From JBGTLU01 sp041743935 (lineage in GTDB: Bacteria > Bacteroidota > Bacteroidia > Sphingobacteriales > Sphingobacteriaceae), in NCBI GenBank assembly GCA_041743935.1, contig JBGTLU010000021.1, positions 1 through 64,000 on the forward strand: 64,000 nucleotides of DNA, read 5' to 3'. Position 1 is the stretch's first letter. Each line of letters starts with the position of its first letter. Positions 35,940-44,867 of the stretch are shown here, in pieces. The position numbers were made by a program, and so were the translations under genes. The notes under the pieces were generated by a model that was given only the letters and a program-made list of their open reading frames with translations, was not told the origin of the DNA and ran no database searches.

Positions 35940-37082
35940 ATGAGAGTTTATTTCGACAATGCTGCCACAACGCCCTTAGATAAAGAAGTATTTACGGTAA
36001 TGCAAAAGGTGATGGAAAACCAATTTGGTAATCCATCTTCTATCCATGCCCATGGACGAGAGGTGCGTAGTATTGTAGAACAATCTCGTAAAACAGTTGC
36101 TAAATTATTGAATTGCTCACCCTCCGAAATCTTTTTTACATCGGGTGGTACCGAAGCCGATAACATGGCATTGCAATGTGGTATTTGTGATTTAGGGATA
36201 AAACATGTCATCACTTCCAGAATTGAACATCATGCAGTGTTACACACATTGGAGCACCTGGCAAAACAAGGTAAAATTCAATTGAGTTATGTTGATGTGG
36301 ACGATAAAGGCAGAGTTTCTTTATCGCACTTAGATAAATTATTGCAAAATAATTCTAAAAGTTTTGTTTCGTTGATGCATGCCAACAATGAGATAGGTAC
36401 CCTTTTAAACATAGATAAAGTAGCGGAATTGTGTCATTTGTATGATGCTATCTTCCATTCAGATACAGTACAAACCGTTGGACATTATACTCATGATTTA
36501 TCCAAATTAAAAGTTCATTTTTTGGTTTGCTCTGCTCATAAATTGCATGGCCCTAAAGGAGTTGGTTTCATTTATATCAGCCCTAAAGTAAAAATAAACC
36601 CATTTATATATGGGGGCGCTCAAGAACGTAACATGCGTGGAGGAACAGAAAATGTTTATGGCATTGTAGGTTTAGCAAAAGCGTTAGAAATGGCTTACGA
36701 AGGAATGGATTCGCATCGGAAACACATTCAATCTTTAAAAAACTACATGATGGAGCGATTAAAAAGTACTTTTCCGGATGTAAGTTTTAATGGTTGCACT
36801 AACGAAGATGAAAGCCTCTATACCGTACTAAATGTTTCTTTCCCCGAATCAGATATGGGAGAAATGATGTTGTTTAGTTTAGATATTGCCGGTATTTCTG
36901 TATCGGGCGGTAGCGCTTGCTCCTCGGGCTCTAATATTGGATCTCATGTTTTACGTGAACTAAACTGCAACCAAAACAGAGCTTCTGTTAGGTTCTCGTT
37001 TAGCAAATACAACACCAAAGAAGAAGTGGATTTTACCGTTGAAAAACTGAAAGAAATTTTGGTTCCAGTAGCTAATGCATAA
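35940..37082 (+). CDS. cysteine desulfurase (NifS/IscS family)
   Basis: 380-residue PLP enzyme that mobilises sulfur from cysteine for Fe-S clusters and thionucleosides. YFDNAATTPLD opens the fold; the PLP lysine is in CSAHKLHGPKGVG (about residue 204), and the sulfur-carrying Cys is in the loop GGSACSSGS (about residue 325). No IscU or SufE gene is adjacent, so its partner cannot be named. It follows glmM after 13 bases and is convergent with clpB. Confidence 0.92.
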   Translation: MRVYFDNAATTPLDKEVFTVMQKVMENQFGNPSSIHAHGREVRSIVEQSRKTVAKLLNCSPSEIFFTSGGTEADNMALQCGICDLGIKHVITSRIEHHAVLHTLEHLAKQGKIQLSYVDVDDKGRVSLSHLDKLLQNNSKSFVSLMHANNEIGTLLNIDKVAELCHLYDAIFHSDTVQTVGHYTHDLSKLKVHFLVCSAHKLHGPKGVGFIYISPKVKINPFIYGGAQERNMRGGTENVYGIVGLAKALEMAYEGMDSHRKHIQSLKNYMMERLKSTFPDVSFNGCTNEDESLYTVLNVSFPESDMGEMMLFSLDIAGISVSGGSACSSGSNIGSHVLRELNCNQNRASVRFSFSKYNTKEEVDFTVEKLKEILVPVANA

Positions 37083-37090
37083 TATCTTTT

Positions 37091-39691
37091 TTATTCGTTA
37101 CTAGATTCAAAATTAAACTCGTTCCCGTTTTTAAGTGTTAAATTCACTCTATTACCAGACTGTATAGTTCCGGCTAAAATGAGTTTGGAAATTTCATTTA
37201 ATATTCGTTTTTGAATAACACGTTTTAGCGGTCGGGCGCCAAACTGTGGGTCGTAACCAAGTTGTGCCAACCAATCTAGTGCTTCATCGGTAGCAGAAAG
37301 TGTAATGTTTTGCTCTAACAGTACATTTTGTAAATCTGCAAATTGCAATTGCACGATATCTTTTAGCTCATCTCTGGTTAGCGGATTAAACATTATTACT
37401 TCATCAATTCTGTTCAAAAACTCCGGACGAATCGTTTTTTTGAGTAATTCAAATACCTCGCGTTTGGTTTTGGCTTGTATCTCAACTGCATTGGTTTCGT
37501 TGTAATTTTCGAAATTATTTTGGATAATATGCGAGCCAATATTAGAGGTTAGGATGATGATGGTATTTTTAAAATTTACCTGCCGACCTTTATTATCTGT
37601 CAATCTTCCATCATCCAAAACTTGCAATAGAATATTAAATACATCTGGATGTGCTTTCTCCATTTCATCTAATAATATAACAGAATACGGTTTTCTACGA
37701 ACTGCTTCAGTTAACTGTCCGCCTTCATCGTACCCAACATATCCGGGAGGCGCGCCTACCAATCTGGATACGGCATGTCGTTCCTGGTATTCGCTCATGT
37801 CTATCCGAATCATGGCTTGTTCGTCATTAAATAATAATTCGGCTAGGGCTTTTGCTAGTTCAGTTTTACCCACTCCGGTGGTTCCTAAAAAAATAAAAGA
37901 GCCTATGGGTTTCTTTTTATCTTGTAATCCTGCTCTGCTTCTACGTATGGCATCTGCAACTGCTTCAATGGCTGCATGTTGTCCTGCCACTCGTTTATGT
38001 AATTCATCTTCTAGGTGCAATAATTTATCTCGTTCGCTGGCAACTAATTTGGTTAACGGAATTCCCGTCCAACGAGCTACAACGGCAGCAATATCATCGG
38101 CAGTAACTTCTTCTTTTAGCATTCGAGAAGCGCTCTGAATTTCTTGTAGCTGTGCTTTAGTATCTTCTACTGCTTTTTCAGCTTCTTTTATTCTACCGTA
38201 ACGTAGTTCGGCTACTTTGCCATAATCTCCTGCACGCTCTGCCTGTTCGGCTTCTGTTTTAAAATTTTCTATTTCTTGTAATTTAATTTGGATAGCTTCT
38301 ACTTTGGTTTTTTCTTCTTGCCAACGAGCTTTCAATGCATTTCGCTCTTCGCTTAAATCTGCAATATCTTTAGATAATGAAGTTAATTTTCTTTCATCCT
38401 TTTCTCTTTTTATGGCTTCACGTTCAATTTCTAGTTGCATTATTTTGCGTTCAATTTCGTCTAATGCTTCTGGTTTAGAGTCCATTTCTAATCGCAACTT
38501 GGCTGCAGCTTCGTCCATTAAATCGATGGCCTTATCTGGCAAAAAGCGGTCGCTGATGTAACGCTGCGAGAGTTCTACAGAAGCAATAATGGCTTCGTCT
38601 TTTATTCGCACTTTATGATGCGTTTCGTACCTCTCTTTTAACCCTCTCAGAATAGAAATTGCATCGGGTGTATCGGGTTCATCTACCAATACTTTTTGGA
38701 ATCTTCTCTCTAAGGCTTTATCTTTTTCGAGGTATTTTTGGTATTCATTAAGGGTAGTGGCTCCAATGGCGCGAAGTTCGCCACGTGCTAAAGCAGGTTT
38801 TAAAATATTGGCAGCATCCATTGCTCCTTCACTTGCTCCGGCGCCAACCAAAGTATGTATTTCGTCTATAAATAAAATGATTTCTCCCTCGCTTTGGCTC
38901 ACTTCTTTTACCACTGCTTTTAATCTTTCTTCAAACTCTCCTTTGTATTTTGCCCCGGCTATTAAAGCCCCCATATCTAAGGAGAAAACCGTTTTTGATT
39001 TTAAATTTTCAGGTATATCTCCGTTGATGATTCGGTGCGCAATGCCTTCGGCAATAGCGGTTTTTCCAACACCCGGTTCACCAATTAGGATGGGATTATT
39101 TTTAGTTCTGCGAGATAAAATCTGAATTACTCTTCTAATTTCTTCATCTCTCCCTATAACCGGATCTAACTTACCAGATTGAGCTAAATCATTTAAATTT
39201 TTGGCATATTTTGCCAATGCATTGTAGCTTGCTTCGGCATTTTGGTTGGTTACTTGCGCTCCGCCACGTAAATCGGCAATGGCTTTTTTAAGGTCTTTTT
39301 CATTTGCACCTAATGATTTTAAAAGCGTAGCGGTTTTATCTTTACTCGTTAGAATTGCTAACAACAGATGCTCAACAGAAATGAATTCATCTTTTTGCTC
39401 TTTTACAATGCTTTGTGCTTTTTGGATGATGAGATTAGTATCTGAAGAAAGATAGAGATTACTACCGCTCACTTTTGGGTAGGAATTTAGTTGTAAATCT
39501 AACTCGCTGTGTAAAGCGTTGAGTTGGATATTTATTTTTTTAAGCAGATGATTTACTACGTTTTCATCTACGGATAATAGTCCTTTAAGCAAATGAGCGG
39601 GCTCTATGGCTTGCTGGTTGTATCCCAAAGCAATTTCGCCGGCTTTGTTTATAGCTTCTTGAGATTTTATAGTGAAGTTTTGTAAGTTCAT
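37091..39691 (-). CDS. clpB: ATP-dependent disaggregase ClpB
   Basis: 866-residue Hsp100 chaperone that threads aggregated proteins with DnaK. It has a Clp-N repeat domain (about 1-145), NBD1 with Walker A GEPGVGKTA and Walker B ILFIDEIHTL, a long middle coiled coil (about 400-525), and NBD2 with GTTGVGKTE and GAPPGYVGYDEGGQL. The ATG at 39691 (MNLQNFTIKSQEAI) matches the family start; an in-frame extension of 16 residues to 39739 is rejected. A 7-base inverted repeat in its leader (39723-39748) could be regulatory. Confidence 0.97.
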   Translation of the reverse strand: MNLQNFTIKSQEAINKAGEIALGYNQQAIEPAHLLKGLLSVDENVVNHLLKKINIQLNALHSELDLQLNSYPKVSGSNLYLSSDTNLIIQKAQSIVKEQKDEFISVEHLLLAILTSKDKTATLLKSLGANEKDLKKAIADLRGGAQVTNQNAEASYNALAKYAKNLNDLAQSGKLDPVIGRDEEIRRVIQILSRRTKNNPILIGEPGVGKTAIAEGIAHRIINGDIPENLKSKTVFSLDMGALIAGAKYKGEFEERLKAVVKEVSQSEGEIILFIDEIHTLVGAGASEGAMDAANILKPALARGELRAIGATTLNEYQKYLEKDKALERRFQKVLVDEPDTPDAISILRGLKERYETHHKVRIKDEAIIASVELSQRYISDRFLPDKAIDLMDEAAAKLRLEMDSKPEALDEIERKIMQLEIEREAIKREKDERKLTSLSKDIADLSEERNALKARWQEEKTKVEAIQIKLQEIENFKTEAEQAERAGDYGKVAELRYGRIKEAEKAVEDTKAQLQEIQSASRMLKEEVTADDIAAVVARWTGIPLTKLVASERDKLLHLEDELHKRVAGQHAAIEAVADAIRRSRAGLQDKKKPIGSFIFLGTTGVGKTELAKALAELLFNDEQAMIRIDMSEYQERHAVSRLVGAPPGYVGYDEGGQLTEAVRRKPYSVILLDEMEKAHPDVFNILLQVLDDGRLTDNKGRQVNFKNTIIILTSNIGSHIIQNNFENYNETNAVEIQAKTKREVFELLKKTIRPEFLNRIDEVIMFNPLTRDELKDIVQLQFADLQNVLLEQNITLSATDEALDWLAQLGYDPQFGARPLKRVIQKRILNEISKLILAGTIQSGNRVNLTLKNGNEFNFESSNE

Positions 39692-39722
39692 GTCTGTGTG
39701 ATTTGCCAAAGCCATACAATAA

Positions 39723-39748
39723 ACCAACCGAAAGCTCATTTGGTTGGT
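39723..39748 (-). promoter_or_regulatory. inverted repeat upstream of clpB
   Basis: ACCAACC at 39723-39729 and GGTTGGT at 39742-39748, spaced by 12 bases, 32 bases before the clpB ATG. It does not match the CIRCE heat-shock operator, so its role is open. Confidence 0.4.
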
Positions 39749-39752
39749 ATTA

Positions 39753-39793
39753 ATGAAAAAAAGTCATTAGAAAATAAATTCTAATGACTTTTT
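39753..39793 (-). terminator. terminator of the pyrE-SRPBCC operon
   Basis: 13-base-pair stem (39758-39770 with 39781-39793), 10-base loop, with a T tract on the minus strand. It ends the pyrE-SRPBCC transcript before clpB. Confidence 0.88.
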
Positions 39794-39812
39794 AGCAGGT
39801 TTTTATATGTAT

Positions 39813-40205
39813 TTACAGAACTTCTTGAAGTTTAGAAACTTGCTGGTCGGCAAATTTTTGTAACGCTGGTCCGGCAACCATGGCAATGAATGGGTTTAAT
39901 TTAGCATTCATTTGTAGTTTGGCCGTGGAGCCGCTATCCGTATCTGCAAAATGCCATTGAATATCTAATGGAAATGGGTCGTCGTTACGGGTTTTAATGA
40001 CTAGTAGTTCGCCAGGCTTTTTCTCCGTGATTACTAAATCTAATTTAGCCATGTTTTGGATGGTAAATTTTACTCCATCCTCGGTGGTTTCCCAGTTAAT
40101 AACGCTTTCGGGCATCAGGGTTTTGTACTTTTCGCCATCGGCTAAAAAATCATAGGCTTCATTAGCCGATTTATTTAGATTAGTGCTTGCTTCAACAGTT
40201 GTCAT
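39813..40205 (-). CDS. SRPBCC (START-like) family protein
   Basis: 130-residue protein with the helix-grip fold: N-terminal beta strand plus the first helix motif NLNKSANEAYDFLADGEKY, antiparallel strands and a long C-terminal helix (PALQKFADQQVSKLQEVL). It likely binds a hydrophobic ligand; no ligand can be named. The ATG at 40205 is 32 bases after the pyrE stop and fits the family; the longer frame reaching into pyrE is rejected. Confidence 0.8.
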   Translation of the reverse strand: MTTVEASTNLNKSANEAYDFLADGEKYKTLMPESVINWETTEDGVKFTIQNMAKLDLVITEKKPGELLVIKTRNDDPFPLDIQWHFADTDSGSTAKLQMNAKLNPFIAMVAGPALQKFADQQVSKLQEVL

Positions 40206-40237
40206 TTGAAAATATTTAAGAGTTTGAGATTGTTGGT

Positions 40238-40879
40238 TTACTGTTGCCAGGTACTTGGGGTTTCGCGCCAAGCTTTTAAATTTTCTAAATCATTTTCAGT
40301 AATATATCCTCCGGCTAATGCTTCTTGCACCAGTGAGTTATAATTGCTTAGACTATAAAAAGGACATTTGGCTTCTTTAAAAGATTTATCAGCTACATCA
40401 AATCCATAAGAGAAGATACAAACTAATCCAGCGATTTTGCAACTGGCTTGTCTCAATGCGTCTATAGCCATCAAACTACTTTTTCCGGTTGATATTAAGT
40501 CTTCTACCACTACAATTTTTTGTCCGGCTTTTACTTCTCCTTCTATTTGGTTTCCCATGCCGTGTTTTTTAGGCTCCGGTCTAACGTAAGCAAATGGTAG
40601 ACCTAGTTCCTGAGCAACTAAAACTCCTTGCGGAATTCCGGCCGTAGCTACACCGGCTATAACATCTACTTTACCAAAAACTTCGTTTATTAATTCGGTT
40701 AATTCTTGTCGGATATAAGTTCGGATAGAAGGGTGGGATAAGGTTATTCTGTTATCGCAATAGATTGGGGATTTCCAACCCGATGCCCAGGTAAACGGCT
40801 GCTTGGGTTGTAATTTTATTGCTTTAATTTGTAATAACGATTCGGCAATATGTTTCTCCGTTTCGGGTTTATGGTACAT
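40238..40879 (-). CDS. pyrE: orotate phosphoribosyltransferase
   Basis: 213-residue enzyme that converts orotate and PRPP to OMP in pyrimidine synthesis. The substrate region PFTWASGWKSPIYCDNR, the flexible-loop region YVRPEPKKHG and the PRPP-binding loop VVVEDLISTGKSS (about residues 121-133) are all intact. Its start codon overlaps the divergent NUDIX start by two bases within CATG (40877-40880). The SRPBCC gene follows in the same operon. Confidence 0.95.
   Translation of the reverse strand: MYHKPETEKHIAESLLQIKAIKLQPKQPFTWASGWKSPIYCDNRITLSHPSIRTYIRQELTELINEVFGKVDVIAGVATAGIPQGVLVAQELGLPFAYVRPEPKKHGMGNQIEGEVKAGQKIVVVEDLISTGKSSLMAIDALRQASCKIAGLVCIFSYGFDVADKSFKEAKCPFYSLSNYNSLVQEALAGGYITENDLENLKAWRETPSTWQQ
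40829..40856 (+). promoter_or_regulatory. candidate promoter of the NUDIX gene inside pyrE
   Basis: TTG at 40829-40831, 17-base spacer, TATGTTTC at 40849-40856 (one mismatch to TAnnTTTG), inside the pyrE coding region. Confidence 0.45.
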
Positions 40880-41483
40880 GGCTCAAAGGTATAGAATTTA
40901 TGTCAGGGATAAATCTTTATTTATCACTCAAACGAATGAATTTATAAACAAAACCGATTTGGTTTATGTATCAAAAAAACAATTATCAACCACTATAAAA
41001 CAAATCCTAAGAGGTGAAATAAATCAGGATGTAATGTTGATAGATGATGACCCAGCCCGTGTATTAGATAAGTTAATGGATACTTATGAATTTATAGAAG
41101 CGGCAGGTGGGTTGGTAAAAAATGAAAGAAACGAGTTTCTGTTTATTTTCAGAGCTGGTAAATGGGATTTACCAAAAGGGAAATTAGAAAAGAAAGAACT
41201 ACCATCGGATGGCGCTAAGCGCGAAGTAGAGGAGGAATGTGGGGTAGAAATTTTAGAAGTCTTAGAGGAATTACCTTCTACGTATCATGTGTACGAGTTA
41301 AAAGGTAAAATTATACTAAAACAAACGTTTTGGTATAAAATGACAGCCACATCCGGACAGGCATTGGTACCTCAAGTAGATGAGGGCATTTCTGAGGTAA
41401 GATGGTTTTTACAAAATGATTTTCCTATGGTTTATGCAAACACATATCTTAGTATTTTGCAGGTGTTGGAGAATGTTGAGTAG
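40878..41483 (+). CDS. NUDIX hydrolase
   Basis: 201-residue protein. An N-terminal extension (about 1-65, MAQRYRIYVRDKSLFITQTN) precedes a NUDIX domain with a perfect Nudix box: GKLEKKELPSDGAKREVEEE followed by CGV (about residues 96-118). Such enzymes hydrolyse nucleoside diphosphate derivatives; the substrate is unknown. The ATG at 40878 fits the family; the frame continues upstream to 40803 but only over pyrE. It is divergent from pyrE with overlapping start codons. Confidence 0.88.
   Translation: MAQRYRIYVRDKSLFITQTNEFINKTDLVYVSKKQLSTTIKQILRGEINQDVMLIDDDPARVLDKLMDTYEFIEAAGGLVKNERNEFLFIFRAGKWDLPKGKLEKKELPSDGAKREVEEECGVEILEVLEELPSTYHVYELKGKIILKQTFWYKMTATSGQALVPQVDEGISEVRWFLQNDFPMVYANTYLSILQVLENVE
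40884..40891 (-). promoter_or_regulatory. -7 element for pyrE
   Basis: Minus-strand TACCTTTG (40891 to 40884), 4 bases before the pyrE ATG, lying inside the NUDIX coding region. Implies a very short or absent leader. Confidence 0.45.
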
Positions 41484-41501
41484 ATGTTTTGGTTGTTTAA
41501 T

Positions 41502-41536
41502 TAAACACTTTATACTAATTGCTCAATACTCAAAGC
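41502..41536 (-). repeat. heptad-phased tract after coaD
   Basis: On the minus strand directly after the coaD stop: GCTTTGA (41536-41530), GTATTGA (41529-41523), GCAATTA (41522-41516), GTATAAA and GTGTTTA down to 41502; five heptads all starting with G and ending in A. Confidence 0.7.
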
Positions 41537-42001
41537 TCACTTCAAAAACTCTAGTGCTTCTTTCGGAACAAATAAGCTAACATCTCCTTTGTAGCGCAAA
41601 ATATCTCTTACAATGGTAGAGCTAATAGCCGAATAGCCAGGTTTACTCAACATAAAAATACTTTCTACCTCAGGATACATCGCATGGTTCATCTGCGCAA
41701 TGGCCTTTTCGTACTCAAAATCCGAAACAGTTCTAATACCTCGCACCATGTGTTTAGCATCAATTTTTTTGCAATATTCTACGGTTAATCCTTCATAGCA
41801 ATGTACTTCTACTTTTGGATAATTCTGGAAAACGGCTTTTACCATTTTTTCTCTTATCTCAGGATCAAGAAAAGATTGTTTGGTGCTGTTTAGACCAATA
41901 CCAACTACCACCTTATCAAACAAGGGCAAGATGCGTTTAATAATGTCTGTATGTGCAATGGTAATGGGGTCAAAAGAGCCCGGGAATAGCGCGGTTTTCA
42001 T
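41537..42001 (-). CDS. coaD: phosphopantetheine adenylyltransferase
   Basis: 154-residue enzyme of coenzyme A synthesis that makes dephospho-CoA from phosphopantetheine and ATP. GSFDPITIAHTDII (about 8-21) carries the T/HxGH-like nucleotidyl transfer motif, and GIRTVSDFEYE and the C-terminal YSAISSTIVRDI motif are conserved. It overlaps rsmD by 4 bases in the DUF3822-rsmD-coaD operon. Confidence 0.96.
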   Translation of the reverse strand: MKTALFPGSFDPITIAHTDIIKRILPLFDKVVVGIGLNSTKQSFLDPEIREKMVKAVFQNYPKVEVHCYEGLTVEYCKKIDAKHMVRGIRTVSDFEYEKAIAQMNHAMYPEVESIFMLSKPGYSAISSTIVRDILRYKGDVSLFVPKEALEFLK

Positions 42002-42549
42002 TCGTTTTTGGTTTTTACGAGTTCAAAAATAGAAAAAGTTGAGTTCCCATAGGTTCTGGTTTCTCTGAAGTTTGTTAAATGATCCATTTTAAGTAAGGTG
42101 ACATGTTCCAATACTAACCAGCCCCAAGGTTTCAATAATTTTTTTTGGAAAACGAGGTGAACAATATTTTGTAAGTTAGGTAAATCGTATGGAGGGTCGG
42201 CAAAGATTAAATCGTAGGATTTATGCTCGTTTGCCAAAAAATTAAATACATCAGCTTTTATTATTTTAATGCCTTCTATTTGTAAACTTTTGGATGTTTT
42301 AGTGATAAAATCAATACAATGAAAACTTCTGTCTACGGCGGTTATGTTTTTACATCCTCTTGATGCACATTCGTATGAGATGTTTCCCGTACCAGAAAAT
42401 AAGTCTAGTAGATGAATGTCTTCAAAATCAAACTGATTACTTAAAATGGTAAATAAGGCTTCTTTTGCTTGATCGGTAGTAGGTCTTACCGGCAAATTCT
42501 TGGGTGCAATTAGTCGTTTACCCTTAAATTTACCTTGAATTATCCGCAT
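41998..42549 (-). CDS. rsmD: 16S rRNA (guanine(966)-N2)-methyltransferase
   Basis: 183-residue SAM-dependent enzyme that methylates G966 of 16S rRNA. The N terminus MRIIQGKFKGKRL and the RPTTDQAKEALF segment are diagnostic; the SAM motif DLFSGTGNISYE and the catalytic FADPPYDLP (NPPY-type) are present. It overlaps DUF3822 by 10 bases and coaD by 4 bases. Confidence 0.94.
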   Translation of the reverse strand: MRIIQGKFKGKRLIAPKNLPVRPTTDQAKEALFTILSNQFDFEDIHLLDLFSGTGNISYECASRGCKNITAVDRSFHCIDFITKTSKSLQIEGIKIIKADVFNFLANEHKSYDLIFADPPYDLPNLQNIVHLVFQKKLLKPWGWLVLEHVTLLKMDHLTNFRETRTYGNSTFSIFELVKTKNE

Positions 42550-43373
42550 AATTCTAAACTAATAATGGGGTAGAAGTAATGTTGAGGTATTTCGCCTAAT
42601 TTTTTTCCGTAACTAAAATTACCTGGTAGTTCGCCAAATTCTATGTATTTAAAGTACTTGCTTAATAGTTGGTAGCTTTCGGAATTTATGTCAATCATAC
42701 CCAATAATACTATCTCGGTTTGGGTTCTATCTAAACCTAGTTGTTGGAAAATAAAACTGGGATAATATAAAAATTCCTCTAAACTGCTGTAGTTAAACCG
42801 ATTATATAACTGCAAATTACCCTGATTTACAAACACGATATCGATAAAATTTTTATCGACAAATATATACACCACACTTTTATCACTGCCGGTATTTTGG
42901 CTCATAATTCCTTCAAGAAGTGGTGTTCCGTCGTAATAAAAATCTGCTCCCTGAAAATATAAATCGGCATCTAACAGCATTTCTTGGGTGGGTAAATGAA
43001 GAATTTTTGCTGGTAAATTCACTAAATGATCGGTAAGCATACCGGTGGATGATTCGCCAAAATTTAATTCTGCATATTCCTTTAATAAAGAAGCATCAAA
43101 AATAGCACTTGGAATAATGGTTTGTTTTTCTGAAGGGAGGGCAACTCTTATTTTAGCAAACGTTTGTTGTAATAACTCATCTTCCAGTATTACATATTGT
43201 AAGTTCGAAACTTCCCTATAATCAAACAACCCAATGTATTTGTTCTTTGCCGGATTAAAAATAGCGTAGGAGAGACTATTTGCCCCAATTCTAACATTTA
43301 AATGATATTTTGATGTATGTTTCCACTTAAAAGTAGCGTCTAATAATTGCAATTGATTTTCGGTAGTTTCCAT
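42540..43373 (-). CDS. DUF3822 family protein
   Basis: 277-residue protein of a Bacteroidota family of unknown function (DUF3822). It starts METTENQLQLL and contains the family stretch YHLNVRIGANSLSYAIFNP and a later LVYIFVDKNFIDIVF-like beta segment (VVYIFVDKNFIDIVFVNQG), which suggests an actin-like ATPase fold. No signal peptide. It is the first gene of the operon with rsmD and coaD, a conserved association in the phylum. Confidence 0.8.
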   Translation of the reverse strand: METTENQLQLLDATFKWKHTSKYHLNVRIGANSLSYAIFNPAKNKYIGLFDYREVSNLQYVILEDELLQQTFAKIRVALPSEKQTIIPSAIFDASLLKEYAELNFGESSTGMLTDHLVNLPAKILHLPTQEMLLDADLYFQGADFYYDGTPLLEGIMSQNTGSDKSVVYIFVDKNFIDIVFVNQGNLQLYNRFNYSSLEEFLYYPSFIFQQLGLDRTQTEIVLLGMIDINSESYQLLSKYFKYIEFGELPGNFSYGKKLGEIPQHYFYPIISLELCG

Positions 43374-43385
43374 AATCTATTTTAG

Positions 43386-43393
43386 CAAAAGTA
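43386..43393 (-). promoter_or_regulatory. -7 element of the DUF3822-rsmD-coaD operon
   Basis: Minus-strand TACTTTTG (43393 to 43386), 12 bases before the ATG. No good -33 element was found. Confidence 0.5.
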
Positions 43394-43463
43394 TTATTTT
43401 TTTAAAAAGGCAGCAGGATAGTACTGAAATTAAAAAACGTAATTTGCACGTCGATAATAAAAA

Positions 43464-44867
43464 ATGAATAAAACTGTAGTACGTTCCGTTTTTCCGCATG
43501 AGCCTACCGAGCAACAACTTCACTTATTCGAAGATTTACACCATTTTTTATTAACCACCATTGAACGATCTGCATTTGTTTTAAAGGGTTATGCCGGTAC
43601 CGGAAAAACCACTTCTGTGAGTGCCTTGGTTAAATTATTGCCAAAATATACCTATCGTTCGGTTTTATTAGCACCAACCGGAAGAGCAGCTAAAGTAGTG
43701 GCAAATTATTCGGGCAAGACAGCTTATACCATTCATAAACGGATATACAGAAAACAAGAAACACGCGGACAAACCAAGTTTGTATTGAATAATAATACTT
43801 TATCAGATACTATTTTCATTGTAGATGAAGCTTCTATGATTACCAATGAATCGGATAGATCGGAGATTTGGGGGAAAGGGGTTTTAGCAGATTTAATCCG
43901 ATTTGTATATAGTGGTAAAAACTGTAAGTTGTTGTTAATTGGTGATACGGCACAATTACCACCCGTAGGTTCGGATTATAGTCCGGCTTTAGATACCAAA
44001 TATTTAGAACATGAGTTTGATTTAAGCATTGCTGAATTTGAATTAACAGAAGTACTTCGTCAGCAAAAAGAATCCGGAATATTGCGTAATGCTACAGAAA
44101 TCAGAAACTTAATACGAGAGGAAGTGCCGTCCATCCCACAAATAATTACAAAAGGATATGTAGATTGCTACCAATGCAACGGTGAACGATTGCCCGACGG
44201 CTTACAATATGCCTACGATAAATTTGGTATCGAAAATACTTTATTGGTTTGCAGAAGTAACAAATCTGCCAATGGATACAACCAACAAATAAGGGCTAGG
44301 ATTTTATATAGAGAAGAAGAAATTTCTACCAATGATTATTTAATGGTTGTGCGTAACAATTATTTTTGGTTACCCGATAAATCAGAAATAGGATTTATTG
44401 CCAATGGCGATATTGTTAGAATCCGGAAAATTAAAGGATTTACCGAACTTCATGGTTGCCGTTTTGCTGATTTAATTATTGAACTTTGTGATTACGATAA
44501 TTTAGAAGTAGAATGCAAAGTGGTTTTAGACACCCTAGTTTCTGAAAGCCCTAGTTTAAGCACGGCCGAGAGCCAGATGCTTTATGAATCTGTGTTAGAA
44601 GATTACGCTTACTTGCCCAATAAGAGAGAACGAAACGCAAAAGTTAAAGAAGATCCATTTTATAACGCATTGCAAGTAAAATTCGCTTATGCCGTTACTT
44701 GTCACAAAGCGCAGGGAGGGCAATGGGATGCTGTTTTTATTGACCAAGGTTATTTAAACGAACAAATGATTAATCAAGATTTTTTACGTTGGATGTATAC
44801 CGCCGTAACCAGAGCAACAAAAGAATTGTATTTTGTGAATTTTTCGGATAAATTTTTTGCTCAATGA
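43464..44867 (+). CDS. ATP-dependent RecD-like DNA helicase
   Basis: 467-residue SF1B helicase core. Walker A is GYAGTGKTTS (about residues 42-51), Walker B FIVDEASM, then GDTAQLPPVGS and the UvrD-like C-terminal motifs VTCHKAQGGQWDAVFID and WMYTAVTRATKELYF. It lacks the long N-terminal region of RecD2, as is usual for Bacteroidota members. Likely role is DNA repair or replication-fork processing. The last codon overlaps the ccmB start (ATGA). Confidence 0.88.
   Translation: MNKTVVRSVFPHEPTEQQLHLFEDLHHFLLTTIERSAFVLKGYAGTGKTTSVSALVKLLPKYTYRSVLLAPTGRAAKVVANYSGKTAYTIHKRIYRKQETRGQTKFVLNNNTLSDTIFIVDEASMITNESDRSEIWGKGVLADLIRFVYSGKNCKLLLIGDTAQLPPVGSDYSPALDTKYLEHEFDLSIAEFELTEVLRQQKESGILRNATEIRNLIREEVPSIPQIITKGYVDCYQCNGERLPDGLQYAYDKFGIENTLLVCRSNKSANGYNQQIRARILYREEEISTNDYLMVVRNNYFWLPDKSEIGFIANGDIVRIRKIKGFTELHGCRFADLIIELCDYDNLEVECKVVLDTLVSESPSLSTAESQMLYESVLEDYAYLPNKRERNAKVKEDPFYNALQVKFAYAVTCHKAQGGQWDAVFIDQGYLNEQMINQDFLRWMYTAVTRATKELYFVNFSDKFFAQ

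Noticed and set aside
37554..38138. 194-codon open frame antisense to clpB
   Set aside because: Mirror of conserved clpB coding sequence; Ser/Ala-rich with no recognisable domain.
39692..39739. 16-residue N-terminal extension of ClpB
   Set aside because: The conserved start MNLQNFTIKSQEA begins at 39691; the extension runs into the leader.
39723..39748. CIRCE heat-shock operator upstream of clpB
   Set aside because: The inverted repeat is ACCAACC/GGTTGGT and does not match the CIRCE consensus.
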